Source of the DNA: an uncultured Pelagibacteraceae bacterium
GTDB taxonomy: Bacteria; Pseudomonadota; Alphaproteobacteria; Pelagibacterales; Pelagibacteraceae
DNA length: 64,000 nucleotides
Assembly (NCBI GenBank): GCA_902524535.1
Contig: CABZDR010000002.1
Location: 1 to 64,000, forward strand
Direction of reading: 5' to 3'
Shown here in pieces: positions 47,840-56,973 of the stretch; the first letter of the stretch is position 1; each line of letters begins with the position of its first letter. Under the pieces are notes generated by a model. That model was not told the DNA's origin, did not search any database, and worked only from the letters and a program-made list of their open reading frames with translations. The position numbers and the translations under genes are program-made.

Positions 47840-48529
47840 TTATATAGTTTTACTTAATTTAAGTTTATATGATATTCCCATTGTAGACGTTATAAAAGCA
47901 GATCTAATCAAATCACCTTTAAGTGTATTATTAGATTTTTCTTTTTCTAAAGCATCTAAAATAGCATTGAAATTTTTGATTAGTTGATCATCATTAAAAG
48001 ATTTTTTTCCTATACTAACACCAATATTTCCATCTTTATCATTTCTAATTTCCGCTTGGCCTGATTTTGCATCTTTTATTGCTTTATTCAAATCTTCGGT
48101 AACAGACCCCAGTTTTGGATTCGGCATCAAGCCTTTTGGGCCTAAAACTTTTCCAAGTTTCGACAATTTAATCATCATACTTGGTGTACAGATTAGTTTT
48201 TCAAAGTTCATTTCTCCATTTTTAATCCTATCAATGAATTCATCTCCACCTATTAAATCAGCTCCAGCATTTTTAGCTTCTGAAGTTTTATTCTCTTCAC
48301 AAACCACAGCTACTTTAACACTTTTGCCCGTTCCTCCTGGAAGATTTACAACAGTTCTAATATTAATTTCGCCTTTTTTTTGTTTATTATTAATTTGTAA
48401 ACTTAAGTCTACAGACTCATCAAATTTAGTTGTACAATTTTTTTTAATTGTAGGCAGTAATTTTTCTATCAACTCTGAGTTCAGATTTTCAGTTTTTTCA
48501 GGAAGTTTTTTATATCTTTTTGATCTCAT
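47840..48529 (-). CDS. rplA: 50S ribosomal protein L1
   Basis: VVNLPGGTGKSVKVAVVCE; LGPKGLMPNPKLGSVT. Confidence 0.97.
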   Translation of the reverse strand: MRSKRYKKLPEKTENLNSELIEKLLPTIKKNCTTKFDESVDLSLQINNKQKKGEINIRTVVNLPGGTGKSVKVAVVCEENKTSEAKNAGADLIGGDEFIDRIKNGEMNFEKLICTPSMMIKLSKLGKVLGPKGLMPNPKLGSVTEDLNKAIKDAKSGQAEIRNDKDGNIGVSIGKKSFNDDQLIKNFNAILDALEKEKSNNTLKGDLIRSAFITSTMGISYKLKLSKTI

Positions 48530-48960
48530 TATTCTTTTACCTCAATACCCATAGATCTAGCAGAACCAGAAATTATCTTGGTTGCTTGCTCAAGATCTAA
48601 GGCATTTAAATCTTTCATTTTTTGTTTAGCTATATCCTCTGCTTGTTTTTTAGTAATGGACGCAACTATGTTTCTTCCAGGTTCCTGTGATCCACTTTTT
48701 AACTTGGCAGCCTCTTTTATATAAAAAGATGCAGGAGGAGATTTGATTTTAAAGTCGAATTTTTTATCTTTATAGACTGTTATTTCCACTGGCACTGGTT
48801 TACCTGCTAAAGATTTGGTTTTATCATTAAATGCTTTACAAAATTCCATTATATTGACTCCTCTTTGGCCTAACGCAGGACCCACAGGTGGAGCTGGGTT
48901 AGCTTGCCCACCTTTGATTTGTAGTTTTATAAAACCGCTTACTTCTTTTTTTGCTGCCAT
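48529..48960 (-). CDS. rplK: 50S ribosomal protein L11
   Basis: [38 protein letters not shown]. Confidence 0.98.
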   Translation of the reverse strand: MAAKKEVSGFIKLQIKGGQANPAPPVGPALGQRGVNIMEFCKAFNDKTKSLAGKPVPVEITVYKDKKFDFKIKSPPASFYIKEAAKLKSGSQEPGRNIVASITKKQAEDIAKQKMKDLNALDLEQATKIISGSARSMGIEVKE

Positions 48961-49490
48961 TAACTAACTTTCTCAACTTGGTTATATTCTAAATCAACAG
49001 GTGTAGGTCGACCAAAAATTGAAACTGATACTTTTAATCTTGATTTTTCCTCGTCAATACCTTCAACCATCCCACTGAATGACGCGAACGGACCATCCAC
49101 AACTTGAACTTTTTCACCCACACTGTATTCTATGCCAGATTTTGGTTGGGCTACACCATCTTTAATTTGACCTAAAATTTTTTCTATCTCTTTATCCGAA
49201 ACTGGAACTGGCATACCTTTGGTACCAAGAAAACCACTTACTCTTTTAAGATTTTTAATCATATGATAAATATTATTATCCATTTCACTTTTTATTAAAA
49301 CATAACCTGGAAAATATTTTTTTTTTCTTTGAACTCTTTTTCCTCTCTTAACCTCTGTTACATCATGTGTTGGTACTATAATTTCCTCAAATTTTTCAGC
49401 TATTTTTGCTTTTTCAGCTTCTTCTTTTATTAACCCTGCCACTTTATTTTCAAAACTTGAGTGTGACTGAACGATGTACCAATTTTTCAT
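48960..49490 (-). CDS. nusG: Transcription termination/antitermination factor NusG
   Basis: [73 protein letters not shown]. Confidence 0.98.
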   Translation of the reverse strand: MKNWYIVQSHSSFENKVAGLIKEEAEKAKIAEKFEEIIVPTHDVTEVKRGKRVQRKKKYFPGYVLIKSEMDNNIYHMIKNLKRVSGFLGTKGMPVPVSDKEIEKILGQIKDGVAQPKSGIEYSVGEKVQVVDGPFASFSGMVEGIDEEKSRLKVSVSIFGRPTPVDLEYNQVEKVS

Positions 49491-49687
49491 TATAAGCTCA
49501 CCTTCAATAATATGTCTAATAAAAATTTAAATATCTGATCAATCAATAAAAAAAACAATGACATCACAAGAGCCATTAAAAAAACCATAATTGCACCTTG
49601 AAGCGTTTCTTTTCCAGTTGGCCATGTAACTTTGAAGGCCTCTTGCTTGACTTCTTGTATAAATTTAATCGGGTTTTTCATAATCAT
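49490..49687 (-). CDS. secE: Preprotein translocase subunit SecE
   Basis: Small single-TM protein; FIQEVKQEAFKVTWPTGKETLQGAIMVFLMALVMSLFFLLID; upstream of nusG. Confidence 0.94.
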   Translation of the reverse strand: MIMKNPIKFIQEVKQEAFKVTWPTGKETLQGAIMVFLMALVMSLFFLLIDQIFKFLLDILLKVSL

Positions 49688-49700
49688 TTTTAGTTTTAAC

Positions 49701-49776
49701 TGGCAGGAGCGGAGGGACTCGAACCCTCAGCCTCCGGTTTTGGAGACCGGCGCTCTACCAATTGAGCTACACTCCT
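49701..49776 (-). tRNA. tRNA-Trp (anticodon CCA), CCA end encoded
   Basis: AGGAGTGTAGCTCAATTGGTAGAGCGCCGGTCTCCAAAACCGGAGGCTGAGGGTTCGAGTCCCTCCGCTCCTGCCA; complete cloverleaf by hand. Confidence 0.96.
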
Positions 49777-49785
49777 ATATAGAGT

Positions 49786-50976
49786 TTACTCTATAATTTT
49801 AGTTACCACTCCTGCTCCTACAGTTCTGCCACCCTCACGAATTGCAAAATTCAATTTTTCTGACATTGCAATTGGAGTAATTAATTTTACTGTAAATTTA
49901 GCATCATCTCCTGGCATAACCATTTCTGTTCCAGCAGGAAGCTCTACTTCTCCAGTAACGTCTGTTGTTCTAAAATAAAACTGAGGTCTATATTTAGTAA
50001 AAAACGGTGTATGTCTTCCACCCTCTTCTTTCTTAAGTACATAAGCCTGAGCTTCAAATTTAGTATGGGGTGTAACAGATCCCGGTTTACAAAGAACTTG
50101 GCCTCTCTCTATATCAGTTCTTTCTACACCTCTTAAAAGCACTCCAACGTTATCACCTGCCTCACCTGAGTCTAATAGTTTTCTAAACATTTCCACTCCA
50201 GTACAAACTGATTTTTTTGTTTCTCTAATTCCCACAATTTCAAGTTCATCTCCAGTTTTAAGAACACCAGATTCTACTCTTCCAGTTGCAACAGTTCCTC
50301 TTCCTGAAATTGAAAATACGTCTTCAACTGGCATCAAAAAATCTTTATCTTTTGGTCTGTCTGGTTGAGGAATAAATTCATCGACATTTTTCATCAATTC
50401 TAAAATAGAATTCTTTCCAATTTCATCATCTCTTCCTTCTACGGCAGCAAGAGCTGAACCTTTGGCTATTGGAGTTTTATCTCCAGGAAACTTATAAGAA
50501 GTTAATAATTCTTTAATTTCCTCTTCAACAAGATCAATCATTTCTTTATCATCAACCTGATCTACTTTATTTAAATAGACACAAATTGCTGGGACACCCA
50601 CTTGCCTTGCTAAAAGAATATGTTCTCTTGTTTGTGGCATTGGTCCATCTGCAGCATTAACAACTAAAATTGCACCATCCATTTGAGCGGCACCTGTAAT
50701 CATATTTTTTACATAGTCAGCATGGCCAGGGCAATCTACGTGAGCATAATGTCTTTTCTTAGTTTCATATTCAACATGCGCAGTAGAAATAGTAATCCCT
50801 CTTTCTTTTTCCTCTGGAGCTTTATCAATTTGATCATATGCTACAGCTTGCGCTCCACCAGTCTCAGATAAAACTTTCGTAATAGCTGCTGTTAAAGTAG
50901 TTTTTCCATGATCGACATGACCAATTGTACCAATATTACAATGTGGTTTATTTCTTACAAATTTTTCTTTTGACAT
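49786..50976 (-). CDS. tuf: Elongation factor Tu
   Basis: [49 protein letters not shown]. Confidence 0.99.
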   Translation of the reverse strand: MSKEKFVRNKPHCNIGTIGHVDHGKTTLTAAITKVLSETGGAQAVAYDQIDKAPEEKERGITISTAHVEYETKKRHYAHVDCPGHADYVKNMITGAAQMDGAILVVNAADGPMPQTREHILLARQVGVPAICVYLNKVDQVDDKEMIDLVEEEIKELLTSYKFPGDKTPIAKGSALAAVEGRDDEIGKNSILELMKNVDEFIPQPDRPKDKDFLMPVEDVFSISGRGTVATGRVESGVLKTGDELEIVGIRETKKSVCTGVEMFRKLLDSGEAGDNVGVLLRGVERTDIERGQVLCKPGSVTPHTKFEAQAYVLKKEEGGRHTPFFTKYRPQFYFRTTDVTGEVELPAGTEMVMPGDDAKFTVKLITPIAMSEKLNFAIREGGRTVGAGVVTKIIE

Positions 50977-51011
50977 TACTTATATTCCTTACATTAATTA
51001 ATTTTATTTCT

Positions 51012-51085
51012 TGGAGCGGGTAAAGGGAATCGAACCCTTACATCCAGCTTGGAAGGCTAGCGTTCTACCATTGAACTACACCCGC
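51012..51085 (-). tRNA. tRNA-Gly (anticodon TCC), CCA end encoded
   Basis: GCGGGTGTAGTTCAATGGTAGAACGCTAGCCTTCCAAGCTGGATGTAAGGGTTCGATTCCCTTTACCCGCTCCA. Confidence 0.96.
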
Positions 51086-51131
51086 ACAACCCCAAGAGTA
51101 ACACTCCAGTATCGATCAAAACTTTATTGAG

Positions 51132-51217
51132 TGGTGGAGGGGGAAAGATTCGAACTTTCGAAGACCGAAGTCAACGGGTTTACAGCCCGCCCCATTTGAC
51201 CGCTCTGGAACCCCTCC
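51132..51217 (-). tRNA. tRNA-Tyr (anticodon GTA), CCA end encoded
   Basis: GGAGGGGTTCCAGAGCGGTCAAATGGGGCGGGCTGTAAACCCGTTGACTTCGGTCTTCGAAAGTTCGAATCTTTCCCCCTCCACCA; long variable arm. Confidence 0.96.
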
Positions 51218-51346
51218 TTTGGGGAAGTGTCCCCTTGTTCAATAAAGCTTCAAACAACATGCGTTTTATATATTTTATTTGTGCAATTGCAATATGTGAT
51301 TTATTAGGAAAATAATCAAAAAAACGTGTAAAAATAGGATAATTTT

Positions 51347-52093
51347 ATGAACAAATCACCTTTTTTTATAATTGGTCAACATGCAGTAATTGGGGCTTTA
51401 CGAAATCCGAGAAGAAAGGTTTTGAGAGTATTTTTAACGGAGGAAAGTAAAAAAAATATTCATAAAAAGAATCCAAATAATAACTTGTTAAATAATGTCA
51501 AAGTATATTTTAAAACCAAAAAAGAACTTGATAAATACAGCACAAAAGAAAAATTACAGCATCAAGGTTATGTTGCAGAAATTGAGCATTTAGAGAAACC
51601 AAATTTAAAAGAATACATAAAAAATAAAAATGATATCACATTAATTTGTCTTGATGGTGTTACAGACCCAAGGAATATAGGTTCTGTAATCAGAAGTGCA
51701 GCATCATTCAATATTGATGGAATAATTATTAAAGAAAGAAATTTTCCAAAAGATAGCAAGCTTATGTATAAAGCAGCAAGTGGAACAATTGAGGATCTAA
51801 ATATATTTGAGGTATCAAATATCAATTCGGCATTAAAAAATTTAAAAGAAAAAAATTTTTGGGTATATGGTTTTGATGGAAATGGAAAAAAAAATTTTAC
51901 AGATGTTGATTGGAAAGGTAATAATATATTATTATTTGGATCTGAGGGTTCAGGAATGCATAAACATACGTCAAAATATGCCGATTTTATAGTTAGGATA
52001 GAAATAAATAAGAGAGTTGATAGCCTAAATATTTCAAACAGTGCTGCGATTGTATTTCATCATTTAAGTTATCTAAAAAAAATAGTTGATTAA
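51347..52093 (+). CDS. rlmB: TrmH/SpoU-family 23S rRNA (guanosine-2'-O-)-methyltransferase RlmB
   Basis: FIIGQHAVIGALRNPRRKV; LDGVTDPRNIGSVIRSAASFNIDGIII; LLFGSEGSGM; RIEINKRVDSLNISNSAAIVF. Confidence 0.94.
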   Translation: MNKSPFFIIGQHAVIGALRNPRRKVLRVFLTEESKKNIHKKNPNNNLLNNVKVYFKTKKELDKYSTKEKLQHQGYVAEIEHLEKPNLKEYIKNKNDITLICLDGVTDPRNIGSVIRSAASFNIDGIIIKERNFPKDSKLMYKAASGTIEDLNIFEVSNINSALKNLKEKNFWVYGFDGNGKKNFTDVDWKGNNILLFGSEGSGMHKHTSKYADFIVRIEINKRVDSLNISNSAAIVFHHLSYLKKIVD

Positions 52094-52122
52094 ATTGCAA
52101 ATAATTAATAGTTATTGTGCAC

Positions 52123-52198
52123 GCCCTTGTAGCTCAGCTGGTAGAGCAATTGATTTGTAATCAATAGGTCCGCGGTTCGAATCCGTGCGGGGGCACCA
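52123..52198 (+). tRNA. tRNA-Thr (anticodon TGT), CCA end encoded; intact target copy of the 52.1-54.5 kb cassette
   Basis: GCCCTTGTAGCTCAGCTGGTAGAGCAATTGATTTGTAATCAATAGGTCCGCGGTTCGAATCCGTGCGGGGGCACCA. Confidence 0.97.
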
Positions 52199-54301
52199 CT
52201 AAAAACTGTTACTTACAATTATATTCGCCCCATAGTCAGGTATATCGCTAAAAAAATTGTATTTAGATGAAATTTTTAAATCGAAGGTATTTATTTTTTT
52301 TGTAAATTCTAAATTAGTATTACTTGTTTCATCTATTTCTAACGCAATTTTTGTTTCATCAACTGGAACATATCCTAAAGATAAAAAAAACTCATTATAG
52401 TAACCTTTTCCACTTGCGCCAAATCTCTCAAGGTTTGTTACTATTGACCAACCAGTGACTGTAGTTATATCTAAACCATATCCAATTCTATAATTATGTT
52501 TTGATATGTTATTTGCTTTATATTTATAAACGGTACTTTGATTGTTTAGATAATAAAATTCTGCATTAGAAGATGGGCTTAAATCTCCCACATACTCTAA
52601 TCTCCCATGATGGATTGTTTTTTTTTCTTTCTCCTTTTTTTCTTTATCGAACAGTACTCCAATTGTTGCCATTGCATTTTTAATGTTTTGTTCTTTATAA
52701 ATTAATGCATCACTCAAACTATTACCTAGGGTAGTTTTTTCTCTAAAAGCTTTAAGTTTTGTATATCCTAAGTCTAATTTGATACCAGGATTTAGATTTA
52801 TTTCTTTATCATGTAATCTTTTTCCAAAATTAACTGACCCATAGATTTGTTGTCCTTCTCTATCTCCTTCAAGAGTATTGCCATAAGTGACTCTCCTATG
52901 GTCAATATCTAATAAACTTAACCCAATAATCCCATCTGTAAAATAATTATCTTCTCCAATTTTTGTTCCATAAAGAGCTAAGCTATAAGAATCTGTATCT
53001 AGTCTTGTACCTTGGCCACCAATATCAATATTATCATTTCCATATTGTAAAACATATCCATACATTACATCTCTATCTTCATCTTTAATCCTATCGGCAC
53101 CAATTGAAATACCATATGTGTGAATATCTCTAGATGAAGTATCTATTGCATGTCTTTTCCCTAGACTTATTCTACCCTCACTCCATTGAAACCAATCATC
53201 ACTATTATAAGTTCTGTCTTTTTCTTTTTTAGTATTTAAAGCACTTACTAATTTTGCAATTCTCTGATTTGTAAACTCTATTTCAGCTTTCAAGTTTGAA
53301 AGATTGTCTTTGTTTTTATGTCTTCTTAACCATTCAGTTCTATGAAAAACTGGAAGTATATTATTCCTAATAATTCTTTTAGATAACTCTACATTAGCTT
53401 CGATGATAGCTTTTACATCAGCATTAGTTGATGCATCAAGACAAGTTATAGTTCCAGCACAATCAACATCATATTCATAAATCACATCGTCAGTCCCACC
53501 ATTGTCTCCCGTTACATATAGTTTTGTAAAATTAGATGAAAATTTAAATCCACGCATCTCACCTGTTTGTGAGCTAATTGAAAAAGTAGTTTCATGTGTA
53601 ATTGTGCTTATATCCCACGCAATAGGTAGTTTATATCTATTAATATCGTCTCCCTCATTTCCACCTAAATACATAAAGGTTCCATCTGAACTAAATTGTA
53701 TATTTCTTAAATTATCTTCTTCACCTAAAAAAGAATTTGACTGCACTTCATTTGTTGCACTCGATAAATCCCATGGTGTTGGTAAATCTAATTGTTTGAC
53801 TTTTCCATGATCTCTTTGCGCGATGTACACTCGAGTACCATCAGATTTAAAAGCTAGAGCTCTTATCTGAACATCATCAGAAATACTCAAGCTAGTATCA
53901 TATGATATAGTTTGAGTATCCCAGGCAGTAGTAAGATTAAACTGTTCTACGCCAACCGATCCTGAGTTGCTATGAATTACATACATAACTTTTCCGTCAG
54001 GTTTAAATTCTATTGCATGAGGCTTATCCATTGCATCACCTCCGGATACCAAAAGGTTAGTTTGAGAGGTTTTAGTTGCGGTACTAATATCAAATGGAAC
54101 GTTTAATGAATATTCAATAACTGTAGGAGTTGCATCATCAGAAGTAACATATACTCTTGTTCCATCTGGTTTTATAAAAATTCCTCTTAAATCATCAGTA
54201 TCATCAGAAATATCTTTTGATTGTTTAAATTGTAAATCAGCAAGTGATTTAGAGCTAAAAAAGATAAAGATAAATAATATAAGTAAAAATATTTTTTTCA
54301 T
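52199..54301 (-). CDS. Outer-membrane autotransporter-like protein: signal peptide, beta-propeller-like N-terminal repeats, C-terminal beta-barrel
   Basis: Signal MKKIFLLILFIFIFFSSKSLA; repeated F(K/S)(P/S)DGTxxYVxxxD...AWDxST blade-like units; C-terminal barrel-like half ending in ...NIIVSNSF (terminal Phe). Confidence 0.82.
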   Translation of the reverse strand: MKKIFLLILFIFIFFSSKSLADLQFKQSKDISDDTDDLRGIFIKPDGTRVYVTSDDATPTVIEYSLNVPFDISTATKTSQTNLLVSGGDAMDKPHAIEFKPDGKVMYVIHSNSGSVGVEQFNLTTAWDTQTISYDTSLSISDDVQIRALAFKSDGTRVYIAQRDHGKVKQLDLPTPWDLSSATNEVQSNSFLGEEDNLRNIQFSSDGTFMYLGGNEGDDINRYKLPIAWDISTITHETTFSISSQTGEMRGFKFSSNFTKLYVTGDNGGTDDVIYEYDVDCAGTITCLDASTNADVKAIIEANVELSKRIIRNNILPVFHRTEWLRRHKNKDNLSNLKAEIEFTNQRIAKLVSALNTKKEKDRTYNSDDWFQWSEGRISLGKRHAIDTSSRDIHTYGISIGADRIKDEDRDVMYGYVLQYGNDNIDIGGQGTRLDTDSYSLALYGTKIGEDNYFTDGIIGLSLLDIDHRRVTYGNTLEGDREGQQIYGSVNFGKRLHDKEINLNPGIKLDLGYTKLKAFREKTTLGNSLSDALIYKEQNIKNAMATIGVLFDKEKKEKEKKTIHHGRLEYVGDLSPSSNAEFYYLNNQSTVYKYKANNISKHNYRIGYGLDITTVTGWSIVTNLERFGASGKGYYNEFFLSLGYVPVDETKIALEIDETSNTNLEFTKKINTFDLKISSKYNFFSDIPDYGANIIVSNSF

Positions 54302-54431
54302 TTAAAAATTTTAATTTTTAAAAATTTATTCAAAATTCGGATGATTTCCACTTTAAATGTGCCTAGAGTGCTGTCAAACTGAAAGTAAATTTCTATAAAC
54401 GATGAGAAATAATGCTTATTTTAACTTTGGT

Positions 54432-54481
54432 AATTAATTTGTAATCAATAGGTCCGCGGTTCGAGTCCGTGCGGGGGCACC
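54432..54481 (+). repeat. tRNA-Thr 3'-end fragment (att-like direct repeat of 52148-52197)
   Basis: AATTAATTTGTAATCAATAGGTCCGCGGTTCGAGTCCGTGCGGGGGCACC; 48/50 identical to 52148-52197 at offset 2284. Anticodon loop to acceptor only; no 5' half. Confidence 0.95.
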
Positions 54482-54493
54482 GTTAAATTACAA

Positions 54494-55306
54494 TTACTTA
54501 AAATACTTTTTAAATTTTTTTAAGTTTTTATTATTAAAATTTCTGATTTTAAAAGTTCTATATATTTCATTAATTTTTCTCAGAATTTTAAATTTTTTAA
54601 AAAATTGTTTTTCAAATAAATTTGAAACTTTAAAGTTATATCTCAAATCTTTAATATTATAATTTTCTTTATCATTTGTTATAATCTTATTAAAATGGCA
54701 TAGATCTCTGTTAATTTCAAAAACAACTATACTCTCAAAAAATTGTATTGAATAAATATAGTCATTAAGTGAATATTTAAATTTACCTAAATTTGGAAAT
54801 TTAAAATTGATGTCGTCAATAATTTTTTTACTAAAATTTATAAATGAAAATTTATTTGGATTACCAAATTCAAACATATAACTACAATTTACATCCTCTG
54901 TTATCAATAGACCTCCATTATTTAAATGCGGTATGCAACAAACCACTGTATTTATCTGCTGGGAATTGGTGTGACCACCATCATCTATTATAACATCAAC
55001 ATTATTATGTTTGATAAAAAAATTTTCCCAAAATTCTTGTGAGTTTTGATTTCCGATTTCAATAATAAAACCATCTTTTTCAAATCTTTTGCAATCCTCA
55101 TTAATGTCAATTCCAATTATTTTTGCTTTAGGTAAATACTTTTTCCATATATGTAAGCTGCCACCATTATGAATACCTATTTCAACTAATGTAATTTCTT
55201 TATCTCTAAATCTCGACAATAATTTTTCATAAACATTGAAGTATTTTTCATGCTTTATTGAAAAACTTTTGCTCTCATAAAAATATTTTTTAATAATATT
55301 ATTCAT
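54494..55306 (-). CDS. SAM-dependent methyltransferase (TylF/MycE-like sugar/macrocin-type)
   Basis: TLVEIGIHNGGSLHIWKKYLPKAKIIGIDINEDCKRF; VDVIIDDGGHTNSQQINT; LLITEDVN. Confidence 0.75.
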   Translation of the reverse strand: MNNIIKKYFYESKSFSIKHEKYFNVYEKLLSRFRDKEITLVEIGIHNGGSLHIWKKYLPKAKIIGIDINEDCKRFEKDGFIIEIGNQNSQEFWENFFIKHNNVDVIIDDGGHTNSQQINTVVCCIPHLNNGGLLITEDVNCSYMFEFGNPNKFSFINFSKKIIDDINFKFPNLGKFKYSLNDYIYSIQFFESIVVFEINRDLCHFNKIITNDKENYNIKDLRYNFKVSNLFEKQFFKKFKILRKINEIYRTFKIRNFNNKNLKKFKKYFK

Positions 55307-56108
55307 ATTTTCCCCAAACTTGTTTTGATTTTACCATCTTGTTTTTATTAGAAAAAGTTAAATACTTTCGTATATGATTATCAGATATTAAAAATTTATC
55401 TTGATTTGCATATGCAAATGTTTGACTATCTTTCATTTTGTTTAAGCTAAATTTTTCCCCATTTCTATTAACAATAAATATGTTGTAATTTTTTTTTAAA
55501 AAAAAATTAGTAAGACTATTATAACCACTTTCAATTAAAAAAGATTTGAGTTTTGAGTCAACAAATTTGTCGTTAATAAATTCTAAAAAATCTTTTGACT
55601 TAATGAGAAACCCATTAGTTCGGACATGGCAATTTGGAAACTTGGGTACAGTAAAAAAAAAATATATTATTTTATAAAATGTATTAAATATATTGTCCTT
55701 ATTATCTCTATAAAATGAATTGCTATAGTGGCTTGAACATGACCCAGAAGTACCTAAAAATCGATTATTTTTATAATGTTTCATAATAATTTTTAGCCAA
55801 TTTTTTTTTTTAGGAAATCCATAATCATTCATCCAAAAAATAATTCTATTTTTTTTTAATTCACAAAGTCTTTTTAGTGTTCCCCACTCATGATCATTTT
55901 TTTCATTTTCATCAGAAAAAATTTCTACTTTCAAACCTTTTGTTAATTCTAATCTTTTTTCTTTTTCTACTCGATTAAGTTTTTTGAAACATATTACTAA
56001 TTCACAAGGATAACCTGGATTGTATCTTTTAAAATTGTATAAAAAATTTTTTAAACAGTTTATTTTCACATAACCAGATGATAAATAACCGATGATAATT
56101 CTTTTCAT
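55299..56108 (-). CDS. Glycosyltransferase-like protein
   Basis: CELVICFKKLNRVEKEKRLEL...IIFWMNDYGFPKKKNWLKIIMKHYKNNRFLGTSGSC resembles a GT-A fold; 8 bp overlap with the methyltransferase gene. Confidence 0.5.
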   Translation of the reverse strand: MKRIIIGYLSSGYVKINCLKNFLYNFKRYNPGYPCELVICFKKLNRVEKEKRLELTKGLKVEIFSDENEKNDHEWGTLKRLCELKKNRIIFWMNDYGFPKKKNWLKIIMKHYKNNRFLGTSGSCSSHYSNSFYRDNKDNIFNTFYKIIYFFFTVPKFPNCHVRTNGFLIKSKDFLEFINDKFVDSKLKSFLIESGYNSLTNFFLKKNYNIFIVNRNGEKFSLNKMKDSQTFAYANQDKFLISDNHIRKYLTFSNKNKMVKSKQVWGKYE

Positions 56109-56137
56109 TTAATAAATTTAACTAATGTATTTAAATA

Positions 56138-56932
56138 TTATTTAGTCTCATTTCTTAACTGTTCAATCTTAATTTTTTTTTGGAGACTTTTATTTTTATC
56201 ATATAAAAGATTAAATGTAATTTTATGATTAGTTTTTATAGAAATATTTTTTGCATTTCTAACTTCAATATTGTCAGCAACCGCACTAATTGGTCTTTTT
56301 TTAGAATTTAAATTTCTTATAACTATTTTCGATTTATCACTAACTATTTTTCCTCTCCATCTTCTGGGCCTAAACGCACTTATTGGTGCAATTGATAATT
56401 TTTTAGAATTTAAACTTAGTATAGGACCATGCACAGAAAGATTATAAGCTGTACTTCCTGCAGGCGTAGAGACTAACACCCCATCAGAAACAAGTTCTTT
56501 TATAATTTGTTTAGAACCATGCTTAATAGATAAAGATGCTGCTTGTCTACTTTGTCTTAATATTGATACTTCATTAATTGCTATATGTTTTTTCTTTTTA
56601 TTTTTATTATTTGTAACAGTCATTTCTAAAGGTGAAATTGAAATCATTTTAGATTTTAGCAAATTATTAATAATATTTTTTGATGAAACTTTATTCATTA
56701 AGAAGCCGTAATTACCTGAATTAATACCATAAAAATATTTTTTTGATTTTTTATTTTTTTTTAATATTTTAAGCATAAATCCGTCACCACCAATCACAAT
56801 TACAATATCGCTGTTGCCGAATTTTTTCCTTGCTATTTCTTTTATCAGATGTTGTTTAATTCTAACGGACTTTTGATTAGTATCGGATACGATTTGCATT
56901 TTTTTCATTTTTATTGTTTTCTTATCAATCAA
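56138..56932 (-). CDS. nadK: NAD kinase
   Basis: IVIGGDGFMLKILKK; YGINSGNYGFLMN; VSTPAGSTAYNLSVHGPILS; PISAFRPRRWRG. Confidence 0.93.
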   Translation of the reverse strand: MIDKKTIKMKKMQIVSDTNQKSVRIKQHLIKEIARKKFGNSDIVIVIGGDGFMLKILKKNKKSKKYFYGINSGNYGFLMNKVSSKNIINNLLKSKMISISPLEMTVTNNKNKKKKHIAINEVSILRQSRQAASLSIKHGSKQIIKELVSDGVLVSTPAGSTAYNLSVHGPILSLNSKKLSIAPISAFRPRRWRGKIVSDKSKIVIRNLNSKKRPISAVADNIEVRNAKNISIKTNHKITFNLLYDKNKSLQKKIKIEQLRNETK

Positions 56933-56973
56933 ATAATTTTTGTTAATTAAAAAAATAATATATATGAATATAA

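Larger units (their letters stand above)
52199..54481. mobile_element. Putative tRNA-Thr-associated single-gene cassette, no integrase inside
   Basis: Bounded by the intact tRNA-Thr and a 3' tRNA-Thr fragment in direct orientation; contains one CDS (52199-54301). Confidence 0.72.

Noticed and set aside
51221-51234. GC-rich hairpin GGGGA-AGTG-TCCCC just upstream of tRNA-Tyr
   Set aside because: Short 5-bp stem in a tRNA leader; most likely processing-related or chance, not reported as a regulatory element.
51127-51315. 62-aa ORF MSGGGGKIRTFEDRSQRV...
   Set aside because: Lies antisense across tRNA-Tyr and its leader; spurious.
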